A stretch of DNA of 64,000 nucleotides from Unio delphinus (GCA_029339505.1 JAQISU010000097.1:6167001-6231000), one strand, 5' to 3'; positions 19,660-32,396 are shown, counted from the first letter of the stretch. Notes: generated by a model from the sequence alone, not told the origin. Numbers and translations are program-made.

Positions 19660-19803
19660 TTAAATTTGTTTATTTTTCTTGTCAAAGAGGGTTGAACTGC
19701 ATTTTTCCTTCCCAATAATCTTGCCCAGTTCTCTGTTGATATGCTCTCTTGTCACTCCCACCGGGTCATAATATCGAGAGAGGTCATTTCCTAGATAACG
19801 TAG
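19660..19803 (-). CDS. Candidate terminal exon of unknown gene (47 aa)
   Basis: On the minus strand an open stretch runs from 19803 to a TAA at 19660-19662, directly preceded by an acceptor-like ...GATTTAG. The translation (for example RYLGNDLSRYYDPVGVTR, then EHINRELGKIIGKEK) has the mixed composition of real coding sequence, unlike the AT-rich surroundings. I do not recognise it. It lies downstream of the ABITRAM exons on the same strand and would be in phase 0, but does not resemble the expected C-terminus of that family. It could belong to another gene or an old repeat. Confidence 0.25.
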   Translation of the reverse strand, partial: LRYLGNDLSRYYDPVGVTREHINRELGKIIGKEKCSSTLFDKKNKQI

Positions 19804-19847
19804 CTAAATCAAATGAACTCTTTCCAAGAGGGATACATTACACAGAA

Positions 19848-20010
19848 TGATGTCCCACCTAGTCATATTATCCTGACACCAGGCCGACCAGTCCTAACAT
19901 TAACCTCTTAATGCTGAGCGCCTAGTAGTACCATGTTTTAAAATAAGTCTTTGGTATGACTCGGTCGAGGTTCAAACCCGCAACCTCCCACATCCAAAGC
20001 GGACAAGCTT
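19848..20010 (-). mobile_element. SINE-A fragment (tRNA-derived), minus strand
   Basis: The reverse complement matches the SINE at 62331-62651: AGTCATACCAAAGACTT, then the CTCAGCATTAAGAGGTTA region and the GGCCTGGTGTCAGGATAAT region. The B-box end is diverged. Confidence 0.75.
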
Positions 20011-20137
20011 AGTTCTGAAATGTTTATGAAACAAGTAAGTGTCGATACTCAAATCCAATTAAATTCTAAACAATTTGAAAATATTTGAAAATGATTACCA
20101 GTACTTCCATTTTATCACGGAACATTCTAACCTTCAA

Positions 20138-20366
20138 ACACATGGCGAGAGGGTGCTGCGTGGCCTAAAGTACTTGTCCTTTCAGGTCACTCACAAACCT
20201 CAGCGTGAATTCAAGACTCAGCTTGACGAAAGTGGGTACATGAGAAAGTTTGCCAGTAGCTCTCTGTGAGTCAGTGGTTCTTCCTGGGGTCACCCAGGGC
20301 TCTACCTCCATCAAAATAGACCGGCAACAACGTACGACATATCATGTACTGAAAAATTGCTTAAAG
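20138..20366 (+). mobile_element. SINE-B fragment (diverged)
   Basis: It shares the block GAGAAAGTTTGCCAGTAGC...GGTTCTTCC...CCGGCAACAACGTACGACATATCATGT, then CTGAAAAATTG, with the complete SINE-B at 41531-41784. The tRNA-like head is degraded. Confidence 0.65.
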
Positions 20367-21547
20367 TTGAAATTGCTGAAGATTTGATTTTGCTCAAGGT
20401 GTTTTTGATACAATGATATGTTGAATTTAGGTATTCAGTTCCTTGTGGCATCTTTTCCTCTTAAAGAGTGTTTATATATTCACAATACAGTGACATTTTT
20501 ATTATTAACTACAAGAACTTGTAAGTAACTCTAACACCCATCATGTGTGCGCTGACAATTTATACATTTTTAAATTGAATGTTAGCAAAGACCATTAAGT
20601 TTAGATGGTCTTAATTATTTCAAGTTTTATATTATTTTTAGGTCAAGTAGAACAAAAGTATCATCCAATTTTGTTTAAATATCACCAAACCTTATTTTCC
20701 CAGTCTTTCATTTAATTTCCCAGACTTTCGTAAAATGTCCCAGACTTTAAATAAATTCTTGCCAGTCTTTCATTTAATTTCCCAGATTTTCATTTAATTT
20801 CCCGGACGTTCAAAATTAAGTCCACTGTCTTTGATCTCTCACTAAACTCAGTTTTTTCCCCTAAAATTTGTTTTCTTCATCAGCTTAATTGGCATTAAAT
20901 ATTTCTGAATTTATAGTTGCTTCCTGTAAATGCCAGACCATTAGCTATTGAACCAATAACTACTGCTATTGTGGGCATTTAGTACATTGGCGGGAACTGT
21001 AAAGATTACTGACCAATTCTAAGCTATATGAATAGATGATAAATAGCATACACCTACCATGCAGAATTGCCATGGAGCATCAATGATTAATCGCAGCCTT
21101 AATTACCTGATATAAGGCTGATGGCTGTGATTATTTATTTTTAAAAATCGTTTGTAAGAAGATGATTTAAATCATAAATCCCATATTGGTGATATTCTAT
21201 TAAGGAAAACCTTATGGCAAAATGATAACTAATTATTTTAACATTAATGAACAATTTTTCAGTGGTGGGTTCAAACAGAATTACAGATACTTGAAATTTG
21301 ATGTAGTCACTATGATTCGTGTGTAGACTGGATTCAGAATAAGCTGATGACCTCAGTGCTTGTGATTAGTCATAGTAAAGTGAATCCTGATTGGCTCCTG
21401 AATCCTCACATGCTGACTTATGGTAGGAAGACCTACATGCAAAGACTGCATAACCAGTCAACAAGTGAATTGCACAATGACCTTGCCCTAACAAAAAAGC
21501 ATTTTCCTAATTTTGGTATCTAGAAGAAAACATGAATCTGTAAACAG
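20367..21547 (+). other. No gene seen; degenerate TTTCCCAGACTTTC repeats
   Basis: Between about 20698 and 20815 a 20-25 bp motif (TTTCATTTAATTTCCCAGA) recurs about five times imperfectly. The remainder is AT-rich without recognised content. Confidence 0.5.
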
Positions 21548-21635
21548 GTTTAACCCTTGAACTTAGTTGTTTAACCCCTGAACTCAGTTGTTTAACCCCT
21601 GAACTCAGTTGTTTAACCCTTGAACTCAGTTGTTT
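21548..21635 (+). repeat. Short minisatellite, 21-22 bp unit, 4 copies
   Basis: Unit near GTTTAACCCCTGAACTCAGTT. Confidence 0.85.
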
Positions 21636-22754
21636 TGTAAATATTAGTATGACATACCACAACCACACACTGATATCAACACTGCTATGTTTAGCTTATT
21701 GTGATAAATTTTTATGTTAAACTCTGAACCTGTTGATGTATTCATTTATGTCAATTTTTTTTGCGTATTTGAAAAAAATGGATAATGTTTTGTAGGCAAA
21801 ATAATAATTTCAGTGTAATTATAGCTAATTTCTGAAATATGTCTAATATATCTTTAAGTGTGTACAGTATGTTTGGCTAATGTGTTATCACACTGAATTT
21901 CAGAACAAGAAATATGGGGCACTGTTTGTTAAGTTTTTCATGCCATTAACCATTAATTCACATTGTGTCTAACTGACATATAAAGTTTGACTAAAGGCCA
22001 ATACCTCATTATTTATATCATGTAGGCAGTACATGCAAAATCATGACACAATTTATTATCTTCAACACTGTTCACCTATGCTTGATATATGAAACTGTCT
22101 CATCATGTGTAAACACAATGAAGCTCTAATACTGGTTTTCATTATTCATATTTATTGATTTCTTTCTCCAATATGTTCATTTACTCCAAATATGTGCGAA
22201 CACTGGAAGGAAGAAAAGAGAGAAAGAAAGAGGATGCATATTAGGTATATTGTATATCCCTACCTCCACAGAAGTTTATAAAAAGCATTCAAAAAATTTA
22301 AGTAATGATAAGAGCATAATTCTAAAATTCATAATTGGCTGAAAATGTTTTTAACTGGTAAAAGACTCAAAGTCTCTGACTTTATTTCAGAATTTGAACA
22401 TTCTAAATAAGCAAATTATTTTGAAGTGATGTAGATAAATAATTTGCAAGTAACCTAAAACAACAAAATTAAAAACTAGAAAACATCTTCTCATGCATAC
22501 TGCAGACTACAACAACAAAGGCAAGGGACATAAATCTGATTCAGCCTTTGTACTGTATTTGAGCACTGTTGATGAGAGGTTACATCCCTTGTTTGACTAA
22601 GACTAATGAACCCAATAAGTACTGGCCATCAGTTATAACATTCCCAAGAAATAAGTGTAAATACTAGTTTTGCAGAGAAATGACCCTCTTCTATTTTGGA
22701 TCTTCGTCCATTTTGGAACATAGTAATATTATTGCCATTGGCAACATTGCTGTT
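21636..22754 (+). other. No gene seen (within or beyond the 3' side of ABITRAM)
   Basis: AT-rich sequence without supported features. If ABITRAM's last exon lies downstream of here, this is intron. Confidence 0.4.
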
Positions 22755-24525
22755 ACCAGTGTAATTACTTGCTGATGTCAGAAGAAAAAAATATTTCAGT
22801 GTTCTCAGTGTAATTACTTGTTAATGTCAGACAAAAAAGCAATATCAGTGTTCTTAGTGTAATTACTTGCTGATGTCAGACAAAAACAATATCACTGTTC
22901 TTAGTGTAATTACTTGCTGATGTCAGACAAAAACAATATCACTGTTCTTAGTGTAATTACTTGCTGATGTCAGACAAAAACAATATCACTGTTCTTAGTG
23001 TAATTACTTGCTGATGTCAGACAAAAACAATATCGATGTTCTTAGTGTAATTACTTGCTGATGTCAGACAAAAACAATATCGATGTTCTCAGTGTAATTA
23101 CTTGCTGATGTCAGACAAAAACAATATCAGTGCTCTTAGTGTAATTACTTGCTGATGTAGGACAAAAACAATATCACTGTTCTTAGTGTAATTACTTGCT
23201 GATGTCAGACAAAAACACTATCGATGTTCTTAGTGTAATTACTTGCTGATGTCAGACAAAAACAATATCGATGTTCTTAGTGTAATTACTTGCTGATGTA
23301 GGACAAAAACAATATCACTGTTCTTAGTGTAATTACTTGCTGATGTCAGACAAAAACAATATCAGTGTTCTTATTGTAATTACTTGCTGATGTCAGACAA
23401 AAACAATATCAGTGTTCTCAGTGTAATTACTTGCTGATGTCAGACAAAAACAATATCAGTGTTCTTAGTGTAATTACTTCCTGATGTCAGACAAAAACAA
23501 TATCAGTGCTCTTAGTGTAATTACTTGCTGATGTCAGACAAAAACAATATCAGTGCTCTTAGTGTAATTACTTGCTGATGTCAGAAAAAAAGAATATCAG
23601 TGCTCTTAGTGTAATTACTTGCTGATGTAGGACAAAAACAATATCACTGTTCTCAGTGTAATTACTTGCTGATGTCAGACAAAAACAATATCAGTGTTCT
23701 TATTGTAATTACTTGCTGATGTCAGACAAAAACAATATCGATGTTCTTAGTGTAATTACTTGCTGATGTAGGACAAAAACAATATCAGTGTTCTTAGTGC
23801 AATTACTTGCTGATGTCAGACAAAAATAATATCACTGTTCTTAGTGTAATTACTTGCTGATGTCAGAGAAAAACAATAGGGATGTTCTTAGTGTAATTAC
23901 TTGCTGATGTCAGACAAAAACAATATCAGTGCTCTTAGTGTAATTACTTGCTGATGTCAGACAAAAACAATATCACTGTTCTTAGTGTAATTACTTGCTG
24001 ATGTCAGACAAAAACAATATCAGTGCTCTTAGCGTAATTACTTGCTGATGTAGGACAAAAACAATATCACTGTTCTCAGTGTAATTACTTGCTGATGTCA
24101 GACAAAAACAATATCACTGTTCTTAGTGTAATTACTTGCTGATGTCAGACAAAAACAATATCACTGTTCTCAGTGTAATTACTTGCTGATGTCAGACAAA
24201 AACAATATCACTGTTCTTAGTGTAATTACTTGCTGATGTCAGACAAAAACAATATCACTGTTCTCAGTGTAATTACTTGCTGATGTCAGACAAAAACAAT
24301 ATCAGTGTTCTTATTGTAATTACTTGCTGATGTCAGACAAAAACAATATCAGTGTTCTCAGTGTAATTACTTGCTGATGTCAGACAAAAACAATATCAGT
24401 GTTCTCAGTGTAATTACTTGCTGATGTCAGACAAAAACAATATCACTGTTCTTAGTGTAATTACTTGCTGATGTCAGACAAAAAAAATATCACTGCTATG
24501 GTGTAAGTAAGAGCTGATGTCAGAA
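22755..24525 (+). repeat. 47-bp minisatellite, about 37 copies
   Basis: The unit reads TGTTCTTAGTGTAATTACTT, then GCTGATGTCAGACAAAAACA, then ATATCAC. Copies differ mainly at CACTGTTCTTAG versus GGTGCTC or GATG variants. Each unit contains the palindrome GTAATTAC. Edge units are more diverged, as usual for a growing array. Confidence 0.95.
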
Positions 24526-24859
24526 ACAAAGAAATATTCCTATTTATTGTGGAACAAGGTGCTAATATCACAAAAAAGTTACAAATACAATAAACCTAAA
24601 ACTAATGTTTACTATTCTACTAATCCTGTAATCCATAGCTATAGTCTTATTTGTAACCTTCCTTCAACATTTTGTTGCTTTTTCTAGTTAAATTGCATTA
24701 CTGTTGTCGCTGTGTTAAAAAAAAGTGCAAAAGAACCTGCTAAGATAAAACAAAAATATATTTTACAAGGTTCATAAAGATTTTGTACTTTTACTTCATC
24801 TAAAAATCACATAGATCATTTCTGAAAAAGTGCCTCTAAAATAGCTGTAACAAACTTGG

Positions 24860-24887
24860 TTTATCTAATGTTATGTTATCTGCTTAC

Positions 24888-24984
<97 letters not shown>

Positions 24985-25215
24985 CTTAAATACATGTACT
25001 TATGTTATCTGCTTATTAATGTAGATATATGTACTTACATGTACTTATGTATCTGCTTACATACATACACATACTTATGCCACCTGCTTACTAACATACA
25101 TGTATATACTTATGTTATTTGCTAACATACATGTATATACTTGTTATCTGCTTCCTAACATACATGTATGTACTTGTGCTATCTGCTTACTAACATACAT
25201 GTATGTACTTGGTGA
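24860..25215 (+). repeat. (CA)n(TA)n microsatellite followed by about 36-bp degenerate repeats
   Basis: (CA)n spans 24890-24940 and (TA)n 24941-24981. On both sides the motif TTATCTGCTTACTAACATAC recurs about six times with TGTATATACTTATG between copies. Confidence 0.85.
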
Positions 25216-25542
25216 ACAGCAATCAAATTTTTCTCAGTTCATTCAGCAATTTAATTTTTTTTTAATGCAGATAGTGCAATAAATGGCATGGCAAACATCA
25301 TTACATTACAAATGCATGAACATTTCAGACACTTTTTCATTACAACTGCGGGAAAATTTCAGACATTTTTTCATGGTTTTTACAGCAGGAATTTATTATG
25401 ATAAAGCAGACAGTATGTGATGTTAGGATATGTTTTCATTTCATCGTTTCATGCTTTGATGTGTGGTAAATTTCACTGGAATTCATAGTGTTTACTTGTT
25501 TGATTTATTGTGACTTTCTGATCTGTACTATTTCCTGGTGGA
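25216..25542 (+). other. No gene seen
   Basis: AT-rich spacer. The segment CATTTCAGACACTTTTTCAT / AATTTCAGACATTTTTTCAT is duplicated near 25321 and 25349. Confidence 0.5.
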
Positions 25543-25707
25543 TTGCTCCGGTGACCTCACTGTTACAGTATCCACCTCAAATGTGGAAGGTCACAGGTTC
25601 GAGATTTGGCTGAGTCATACCAAAGACTTTAAAAATGGTACTAACTGCTGCCTCGCTTGGCACTCAACATTAAAAGGTTAGTAACTGGTTGGCCAGATAG
25701 TTACATC
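25543..25707 (+). mobile_element. SINE-A head, plus strand
   Basis: Starts TTGCTCCGGTGACCT with a B-box-like GGTTCGAGATT, then GAGTCATACCAAAGACTT and TGGTACTAACTGCTGCCTCG. It is truncated and joined to an inverted copy. Confidence 0.75.
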
Positions 25708-26434
25708 TAGCATTGGGGCATAATGCCGCAGACATGCAACATCATGTCCCACCCAAGCACATTATCCTAACACCAGATCAACTAGTCTTAATACTAATCT
25801 CATAATGCTGAGTGCCAACTGAGGCAGCTGCCATCAACTAGTCTTAATACTAATCTCATAATGCTGAGTGCCAACTGAGGCAGCTGCTATCAACTATTCT
25901 TAATACTAATCTCATAATGCTGAATGTCAACTGAGACAGCTGCCATCAACTAGTCTTAATACTAATCTCATAATGCTGAGTGCCAACTGAGGCAGCTGCC
26001 ATCAACTAGTCTTAATACTAATCTCAATGCAGAGTGCCAACTGAGGCAGCTGCTATCAACTATTCTTAATACTAATCTCATAATGCAGAGTGCCAACTGA
26101 GGCAGCTGCTATCAACTATTCTTAATACTAATCTCATAATGCAGAGTGCCAACTGAGGCAGCTGCTATCAACTAGTCTTAATACTAATCTCATAATGCAG
26201 AGTGCCAACTGAGGCAGCTGCTATCAACTATTCTTAATACTAATCTCATAATGCAGAGTGCCAACTGAGGCAGCTGCTATCAACTATTCTTAATACTAAT
26301 CTCATAATGCTGAATGTCAACTGAGGCAGCTGCTAGCACCATAGTTATAAGTTGTTAGTATGAAATGACTGGGGTTCAAACTCACAACCTCACACATCCA
26401 AGGCAGATGCTCTAACTACTAGGCCACTGGAGTG
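25708..26434 (-). mobile_element. SINE-A, minus strand, internally expanded into a tandem array
   Basis: Reverse complement of SINE-A: GATGTCC-type and CTGACACC-type blocks at the left end, tRNA-like head (CTAGTAGTTAGAGC on the minus strand) at 26400-26434. The middle is amplified (see the 56-bp repeat). Confidence 0.75.
25775..26330 (+). repeat. 56-bp minisatellite born from a SINE, about 10 copies
   Basis: The unit includes AACTAGTCTTAATACTAATC, then TCATAATGCTGAGTGCCAAC, then TGAGGCAGCTGCCATC. It is a segment of the reverse-complemented SINE-A, so the array arose by local duplication within the SINE copy. Confidence 0.9.
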
Positions 26435-26487
26435 ATTATTACACTTAAGGCACATATCCCTAACCCTAACCCTTTAACTAAATGTAC

Positions 26488-26634
26488 CTTTAGGGTGAGA
26501 AGACTTGGGTTGTTTAACAGCTGTGTATTGACTTCTACAAGTTGACCCTTCATGCCAGCAGGCACAAGAAATTTCTCCCCATCATTGCATGTAATCTCAC
26601 ACAGTGGGGAAGAGGCTGTCAAAGTCTGGGCACC
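26488..26634 (-). CDS. ABITRAM: ABITRAM (FAM206A/Simiate) exon 4
   Basis: An internal coding exon of 147 nt (49 codons, phase 0 to phase 0) between acceptor TTACATTAG (just right of 26634) and donor GTACAT (from 26487 down). It encodes GAQTLTASSPLCEITCNDGE and then a segment with GQLVEVNTQLLNNPSLL, which matches the conserved middle of ABITRAM proteins (GAQ-L-----PLC-I-C-DGE, LxEVNxxLLxxPSLL). ABITRAM is reported as an actin-binding, nuclear-speckle-associated regulator; I infer orthology from sequence pattern. It joins in frame to exon 3 at 45018, 18.4 kb away. The next, probably terminal, exon (about 45 residues expected) was not found to the left. Confidence 0.8.
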
Positions 26635-26786
26635 CTAATGTAAGGCAAAAATACAGAAATTTAATACTTTGAGTTATACTTATTGTGTATAGTAGTTAAT
26701 AATGGAACAATAACAACAACAAAAAACATTTGCCAATTATGTGATCATATTTTATGTAGCAGGCTAGCGGATGTGTTGTTTGTACA

Positions 26787-26950
26787 AACCAAAATACAGA
26801 TACAATATAACCAAAATACAGATACAATGTAACCAAAATACAGATACAATATAACCAAAATACAGATACAATATAACCAAAATACAGATACAATATAACC
26901 AAAATACAGATACAATATAACCAAAATACAGATACAATATAACCAAATTC
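26787..26950 (+). repeat. 22-bp minisatellite, about 7 copies
   Basis: Unit AACCAAAATACAGATACAAT plus AT. Confidence 0.95.
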
Positions 26951-26975
26951 TAAACCTTAATGACTATGACACTGG

Positions 26976-27272
26976 AACATCATTAATCCACACTATTAAT
27001 TAACTTAACATCATTAATCCACACTATTAATTAACTTAACATCATTAATCCACACTATTAATTAACTTAACATCATTAATCCACACTATTAATTAACTTA
27101 ACATCATTAATCCACACTGTATATTAATTAACTTAACATCATTAATCCACACTGTATATTAATTAACTTAACATCATTAATCCACACTGTATATCAATTA
27201 ACTTAAACATCATTAATCCACACTGTATTAATTAATGTAAACATCATTAATCAACACTGTATAATAATTAAC
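26976..27272 (+). repeat. 31-36-bp minisatellite, 9 copies
   Basis: Unit ACATCATTAATCCACACTAT then TAATTAACTTA. Later copies carry an extra GTA inserted before TATTAATTAA. Confidence 0.93.
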
Positions 27273-28469
27273 TTATCTGGTCCGTGACTTGCAAAATAAA
27301 ACCCAAATATAAAAAAAATGTTTCACTGGAAAATTTGCTCATTGGAATGTATCAGCAATTAAATAAACTAGAATTTTGAGACTGTAAAACAAATATCATT
27401 GTGCTTCCTCATTTTGACTTGACGTGTTTTTTTAGGGAAAGTCCCTAAGAGTAAAGACTGTCCTAACTGGCATATGTCCACTTTAATTTCACCATGAACT
27501 GTAAGCTTTTCTTGGAGAAAAACCTGTCTCAAAGATCAAATATCTATCATTTTGACATCACCATGAAATATGATATTTCTGGACAGTCTCTGAGAACAAA
27601 AACTGCGATATTATCAAATATGCAATACTTTTCTTATACATTGAGGGGTTAAGCAAGACTTGATCTATAGCAAGAAGTGTTTTCTTTTGGACAGATGAAA
27701 AGTCTCTGTGTTGTATTTTAAAATAAAATCATTTTGTAAAGTGTATGAATGTATCATTTTAATATGTAATGTATTTTTATTTTGAAAGTTCAAATATTTG
27801 TATGGCAAAATATATGGAATGTTATTTTTGGCCAGATAACTTTAATGAGAAAAAACTATACCTTATAATTAATTGCAGCATATAGGAATACATATCTAGA
27901 TTTACAAACACTGTAATTATGAACAGGTAAAAATACATAACTGCATCATAAACAAGCAATTTAATTTTTTTCTAATTCTAAAACATCTACCAAAAAATAG
28001 ACAGTCTCAGTGTTTCCCTTTACCCTCATTTGTGTTTCAGAGTCCCCCAAATTTTTAATTTGACCCCCAGTTTTGATACCAACACTTTTTTTAAATTCTG
28101 TCTGACACCATGTTTTGACACCAAGGAGACTCTCAGTCTTGGACCACTAGGGGATACACTCACTGAGTCTAAAACATTTCCAAGGAAGTTTTGAAGCAGA
28201 TCCTTAAAATAATATGCATGACAACATATGCACAGGTGTCTTCATACCATTGTGGTCACATTTGTACATCAATGTTGATCTATTCACACCAGTGTATTCA
28301 TATATTGATATTCATATATTTACACCAGTTTTAATCCATTCACACCATTATGTTCACATTTTTACACCAATGTTATTCCATTCATACTGGTAAGTTCATG
28401 TATTTACACCAACGTTAATGTAGGCATACCATTGTGTTCATATATTTACACCGTAGTTTACTACATTCT
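27273..28469 (+). other. Intronic, no feature recognised
   Basis: AT-rich intron sequence. From about 28200 on, a loose ACACCAxTGTxATxCATTC motif recurs, leading into the next array. Confidence 0.5.
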
Positions 28470-28695
28470 AACAGAGTGTGCATCTGTGCATACCAGTGTG
28501 CATCTGTGCATACCAGTGTTCATCTGTGCATCCCAATGATCATCTATGCATAACAGTGTTCATCTGTGCATACCAATGATCATCTATGCATACCAGTGTT
28601 CATCTGTGTATACCAGTGTTCATCTGTGTCTACCAGTGTTTATCTGTGCATACCGGTGTTCATCTGTGCATACCAGTAGTTGTCTGTTCATACCA
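28470..28695 (+). repeat. 20-bp minisatellite, about 11 copies
   Basis: Unit CATACCAGTGTTCATCTGTG. Confidence 0.93.
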
Positions 28696-28739
28696 AAGTG
28701 TCAGTCAGCTTTCAAAACTTGATACACGTCCACTCCCTT

Positions 28740-29798
28740 TTATTGGTCAGTCAACTATTAAAACACATGACTCATGTAAACTACATTTTAATGGTCAATC
28801 AGCTATTAAAACACATGACTCATGTACACTCCATTTTAATGGTCAGTCAGCTATTAAAACACATGACACATATACACTCCATTTTAATGGTCAGTCAGCT
28901 ATTAAAACACATGACACATGTAAACTCCATTTTAATGGTCAGTCAGCTATTAAAACACATGACACATGTACACTCCATTTTAATGGTCAGTCAGCTATTA
29001 AAACACATGACACATGTACACTCTATTTTAATGGTCAGTCAACAATTAAAACACATGACACATGTCCACTCCATTTTAATGGTCAATCAACTATTAAAAC
29101 ACATGTATGCTCCATTTTACTGGTCAGTCAGCTATTAAAACACATGACACTTGTACACTCCATTTTAATGGTCATTGTGTTCATATATTTACAATACAGT
29201 TTTAATCCATTCATACCAAGTATTCATCTATTCACACTGAGTGTTCACCTGTGCATACCAGTGGTTGTCTATTCGTACTAAAGCATTAGTCAGCTTTTAA
29301 AACTCGATACATGTTCACTCCATTTTAATGGTCAATCTACTATTTTAACATGTGACACATGTCCACTCCATTTTAATGGTCAGTCTGCTATTAAAATACA
29401 TGACACATGTACATGCCATTTTAATGGTCAATCAGCTATTAAAACACATGATACATGTGCAATCCATGGTAATGGTCAATCTGCTTTTAAAACACATGAT
29501 ACATGTGCAATCCATGGTAATGGTCAATCAGCTATTAAAACACATGATACATGTACACTCCATGGTAATGGTCAATCAGCTATTAAAACACATGATACAT
29601 GTACACTCCATGGTAATGGTCAATCAGCTATTAAAGCACATGACACAAATACACTCCATTTTAATGGTCAGTCTGCTAATAAAACACATGCCACATATAC
29701 ACTCTATTTTACTGGTCAATCAGCTATTAAAACACAAGCCACATGTAAACTCCATTTAATGGTCAATCAGCTATTAAAATACATGTCACATGTATGCT
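28740..29798 (+). repeat. 48-bp minisatellite (left part, interrupted by LINE)
   Basis: The unit GGTCAGTCAGCTATTAAAAC, then ACATGACACATGTACACTCC, then ATTTTAAT repeats about 20 times. The array resumes at 35510 after the LINE insertion. Because 48 is a multiple of 3 it yields long spurious ORFs. Confidence 0.95.
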
Positions 29799-30428
29799 TG
29801 TTTGTTTGTTTGTTTGCTTAAATTTTAACGGCACACCAGCACCTTTAGGCTATTTAGCGCCATACAATAGGTTAGATGTTCAAAAATAAGAAAGGTTTAA
29901 CATCGATAAGCGATATAAAAAACCATACTAGTTAAATATAAAATGGTAAGATGTTGGTAACAGGAAAATATGAAGCTTCCCAATCAACGGGAGATGTAAA
30001 TGGTGTATGTTGATGATAAGATGTTGTAAATAAGAGGTGATATTTGCATTAAAAATATTCTAGATGATGGCATACAAGTTATAGTTTAAAATAGAGATTT
30101 ACTTCCTTTAGGAAATCTAAAATACAAGTGATTTGTATTGTATCAAAAAGTTCCTTCATGTCATGTACATTATAATATTTAGCACGCGTAGGTTGCAGGT
30201 CGGAACACTCGGTCATAAAGTGTTTAACAGTGAATGGCTCATTGCAAGAAACGCACTCTGGTGGATCTTCACCTTTCAGTATGTGGGAGTAGGTAATGTA
30301 ATACAGTATGTATGACCGATTCTGATTCTTGCAATGACAACCTCCTCCCTACGGATAGTTCTGTAGGAAAGAGTCCATTCTCCCAGGGTTGGTTTGATGG
30401 CATGAAGTTTGTTATTGACTGCATCATC

Positions 30429-32396
30429 CTATGACGCCTGCCACTTCTGACGTAGGTACCTTTTGATACAAGGTTTAAAATCAGTAAAAGGTAATTTAAA
30501 ATCCGATGGTTCTTGGGATAGAGCCATCTTAGCAGCCCGGTCTGCTTCTTCATTACCTCTAATACAAATATGGCTAGGTAGCCAACAGTATACTATGTTG
30601 TAGGACTTACTAAGCTCAGAGTTTTTGACGAGAATATCGACTAGTAATGGATTATCCAGTTTTCTATGGTGTAGCGACTGAAGTACTGACAGAGAGTCAC
30701 AGAAAATAATGCTATTTAAAATGCGCTTTTGTTCAATAAATTTCAGAGCAAGGTCTATTGCTCTGATTTCCGCTGAAAATATGGACGCATCGTTTGGCAA
30801 GCGCACTTTGGTTATGTGCTTGCCATTAACGAAGGCTGCAGCAGCCTTGTCATCAACTTTTGATCCATCAGTAAAAATTTTGGTGTAGTTTTTAAAATCG
30901 TTGAGGAGTTCATGATAAGAGTTCTGGAAAACGGCAGGATTCGTCTCAGATTTTCTCCCATCGTGCAACGTAAAAATCACTTTGGGTTGCTTAAGGAGCC
31001 AAGGTGGTGTTTCCAAGACAAACGTGTTCTGACCTGTAGGGAGATTAATTTTGATAGTGTAAAAACTGGATGATATTCTGATGCCAAATGAAGGTATGGC
31101 ATTTGGTTTGTTTTCGTACAAAGTTTTGTATTTTGGTTGAAAAAAAGCCGAAAAAGCAGGATTCAGAGGGTTTGATCTTAACCTAAGAGCGTACTGTATA
31201 GAAAGCATTTCTCTGCGGTGCGATAAGGGTGGTTCATTTGCTTCATTTGCTTCCGCGAGAAGGCTTTCGCATGGAGATGTCCTGAATGCTCCTAGAGCAA
31301 GTCTTATTCCCTGATGATGAATTGGGTCAAGCATTCTCAAATAAGACTTCCTAGCTGAACCATGAACCATAAACAATGCATCCATAGTATAGTATAGAAC
31401 GGATAAATGTTCTATACAAATTGAGGAGGACATTTTTATCAGCACCCCAGTGTGCGCAATTACTTTTAGTAAATTTAAAGCTTTTAAGCATTTAGCTTTT
31501 AAATTCTTGATGTGTGGTATAAAAGTCAGTTTTCTGTCAAAGATAAACTTTGTTTCCTCAACAACTGGAATAAGTGTTCCGTCCAGCGTGAGTTTAGGGT
31601 CATCATGATGTCTTCGCAATTGACAGAAATGCATGCATACTGTTTTCGATTTAGAAAATTTGAAACCGTTATTACTGGCCCAATTGTGGATCTTATTGAT
31701 ATTTTGTTGAAGATGCCTTTCAATTGTATGCATGTGCTTTGATCGATAACAAATTAAAAAATCGTCTACATATAAAGAGCAGTCCACACCGGGAGTTACG
31801 CACTTGGTGATGCTATTGATTTTGATATTAAATTGCGTCACAGATAAAATACTGCCCTGGGGTACACCCATCTCTTGCTGGTGCATATCGGAGAGGGTAG
31901 AGCCCACGCGTACTTTGAATTCTCTGTCGGAGAGAAAACTGGAGATGAAAGCGGGCAGATGGCCTTTTAGACCTAGATCATGCAGGTCATTTAGTATCCC
32001 GTACTTCCATATTGTATCATAGGCCTTTTCTAAATCAAAGAAGACTGCTACTAAATGCTCCTTCTTGATAAATGCATCACGAATAAATGTTTCCAGTCTC
32101 ACCAGATGATCATTAGTACTACGACCAGAACGGAAGCCACTTTGGAAAGGAGAAATTAAATTGTTACTTTCCAAGTACCATACAAGCCGAGAATTAATCA
32201 TTCGTTTCATTGTTTTGCATACGCAGCTTGTCAATGCAATAGGCAGATAGCTGTTAGGATCTTCCTTATCTTTGTCTGGTTTGGGAATCGGTATCACTGT
32301 TGCTTCTTTCCAGCTCTTAGGTACATTACCAGCAATCCATAAATCATTAAAGATTTTAAGAAGTAAAGTCAGAGAAGATTCTGGGAGGTGTTTCAA
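30429..32396 (-). pseudogene. LINE ORF2, reverse transcriptase and RNase H part
   Basis: 655 residues of non-LTR retrotransposon polyprotein. RT motifs: FDLEKAYDTIW (palm Asp), GVPQGSILS, and the catalytic YVDD (SLYVDDFLICY). RNase H: FTDGSKVDD, SAEIRAIDLAL, FCDSLSVL and WLPSH...GNEEADRAA, with the catalytic Asp, Glu, Asp present. The frame stops at TAG (30429-30431) immediately after KWQAS. The second LINE copy reads TGG there, so this is a nonsense mutation, and homology continues past it to about 30100. The RT start at 32396 is not a true start: the frame connects to the endonuclease ORF through a small frameshifting deletion. Confidence 0.88.

Noticed and set aside
22755..24525. Regular repeats resembling a CRISPR array
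   Set aside because: The whole 47-bp unit repeats, without unique spacers, and the sequence is eukaryotic.
28586..29759. Long + strand ORFs with repeated IKTHDTCTLHFNGQSA-type units
   Set aside because: They are translations of the 48-bp minisatellite; the array is intronic and interrupted by a LINE.
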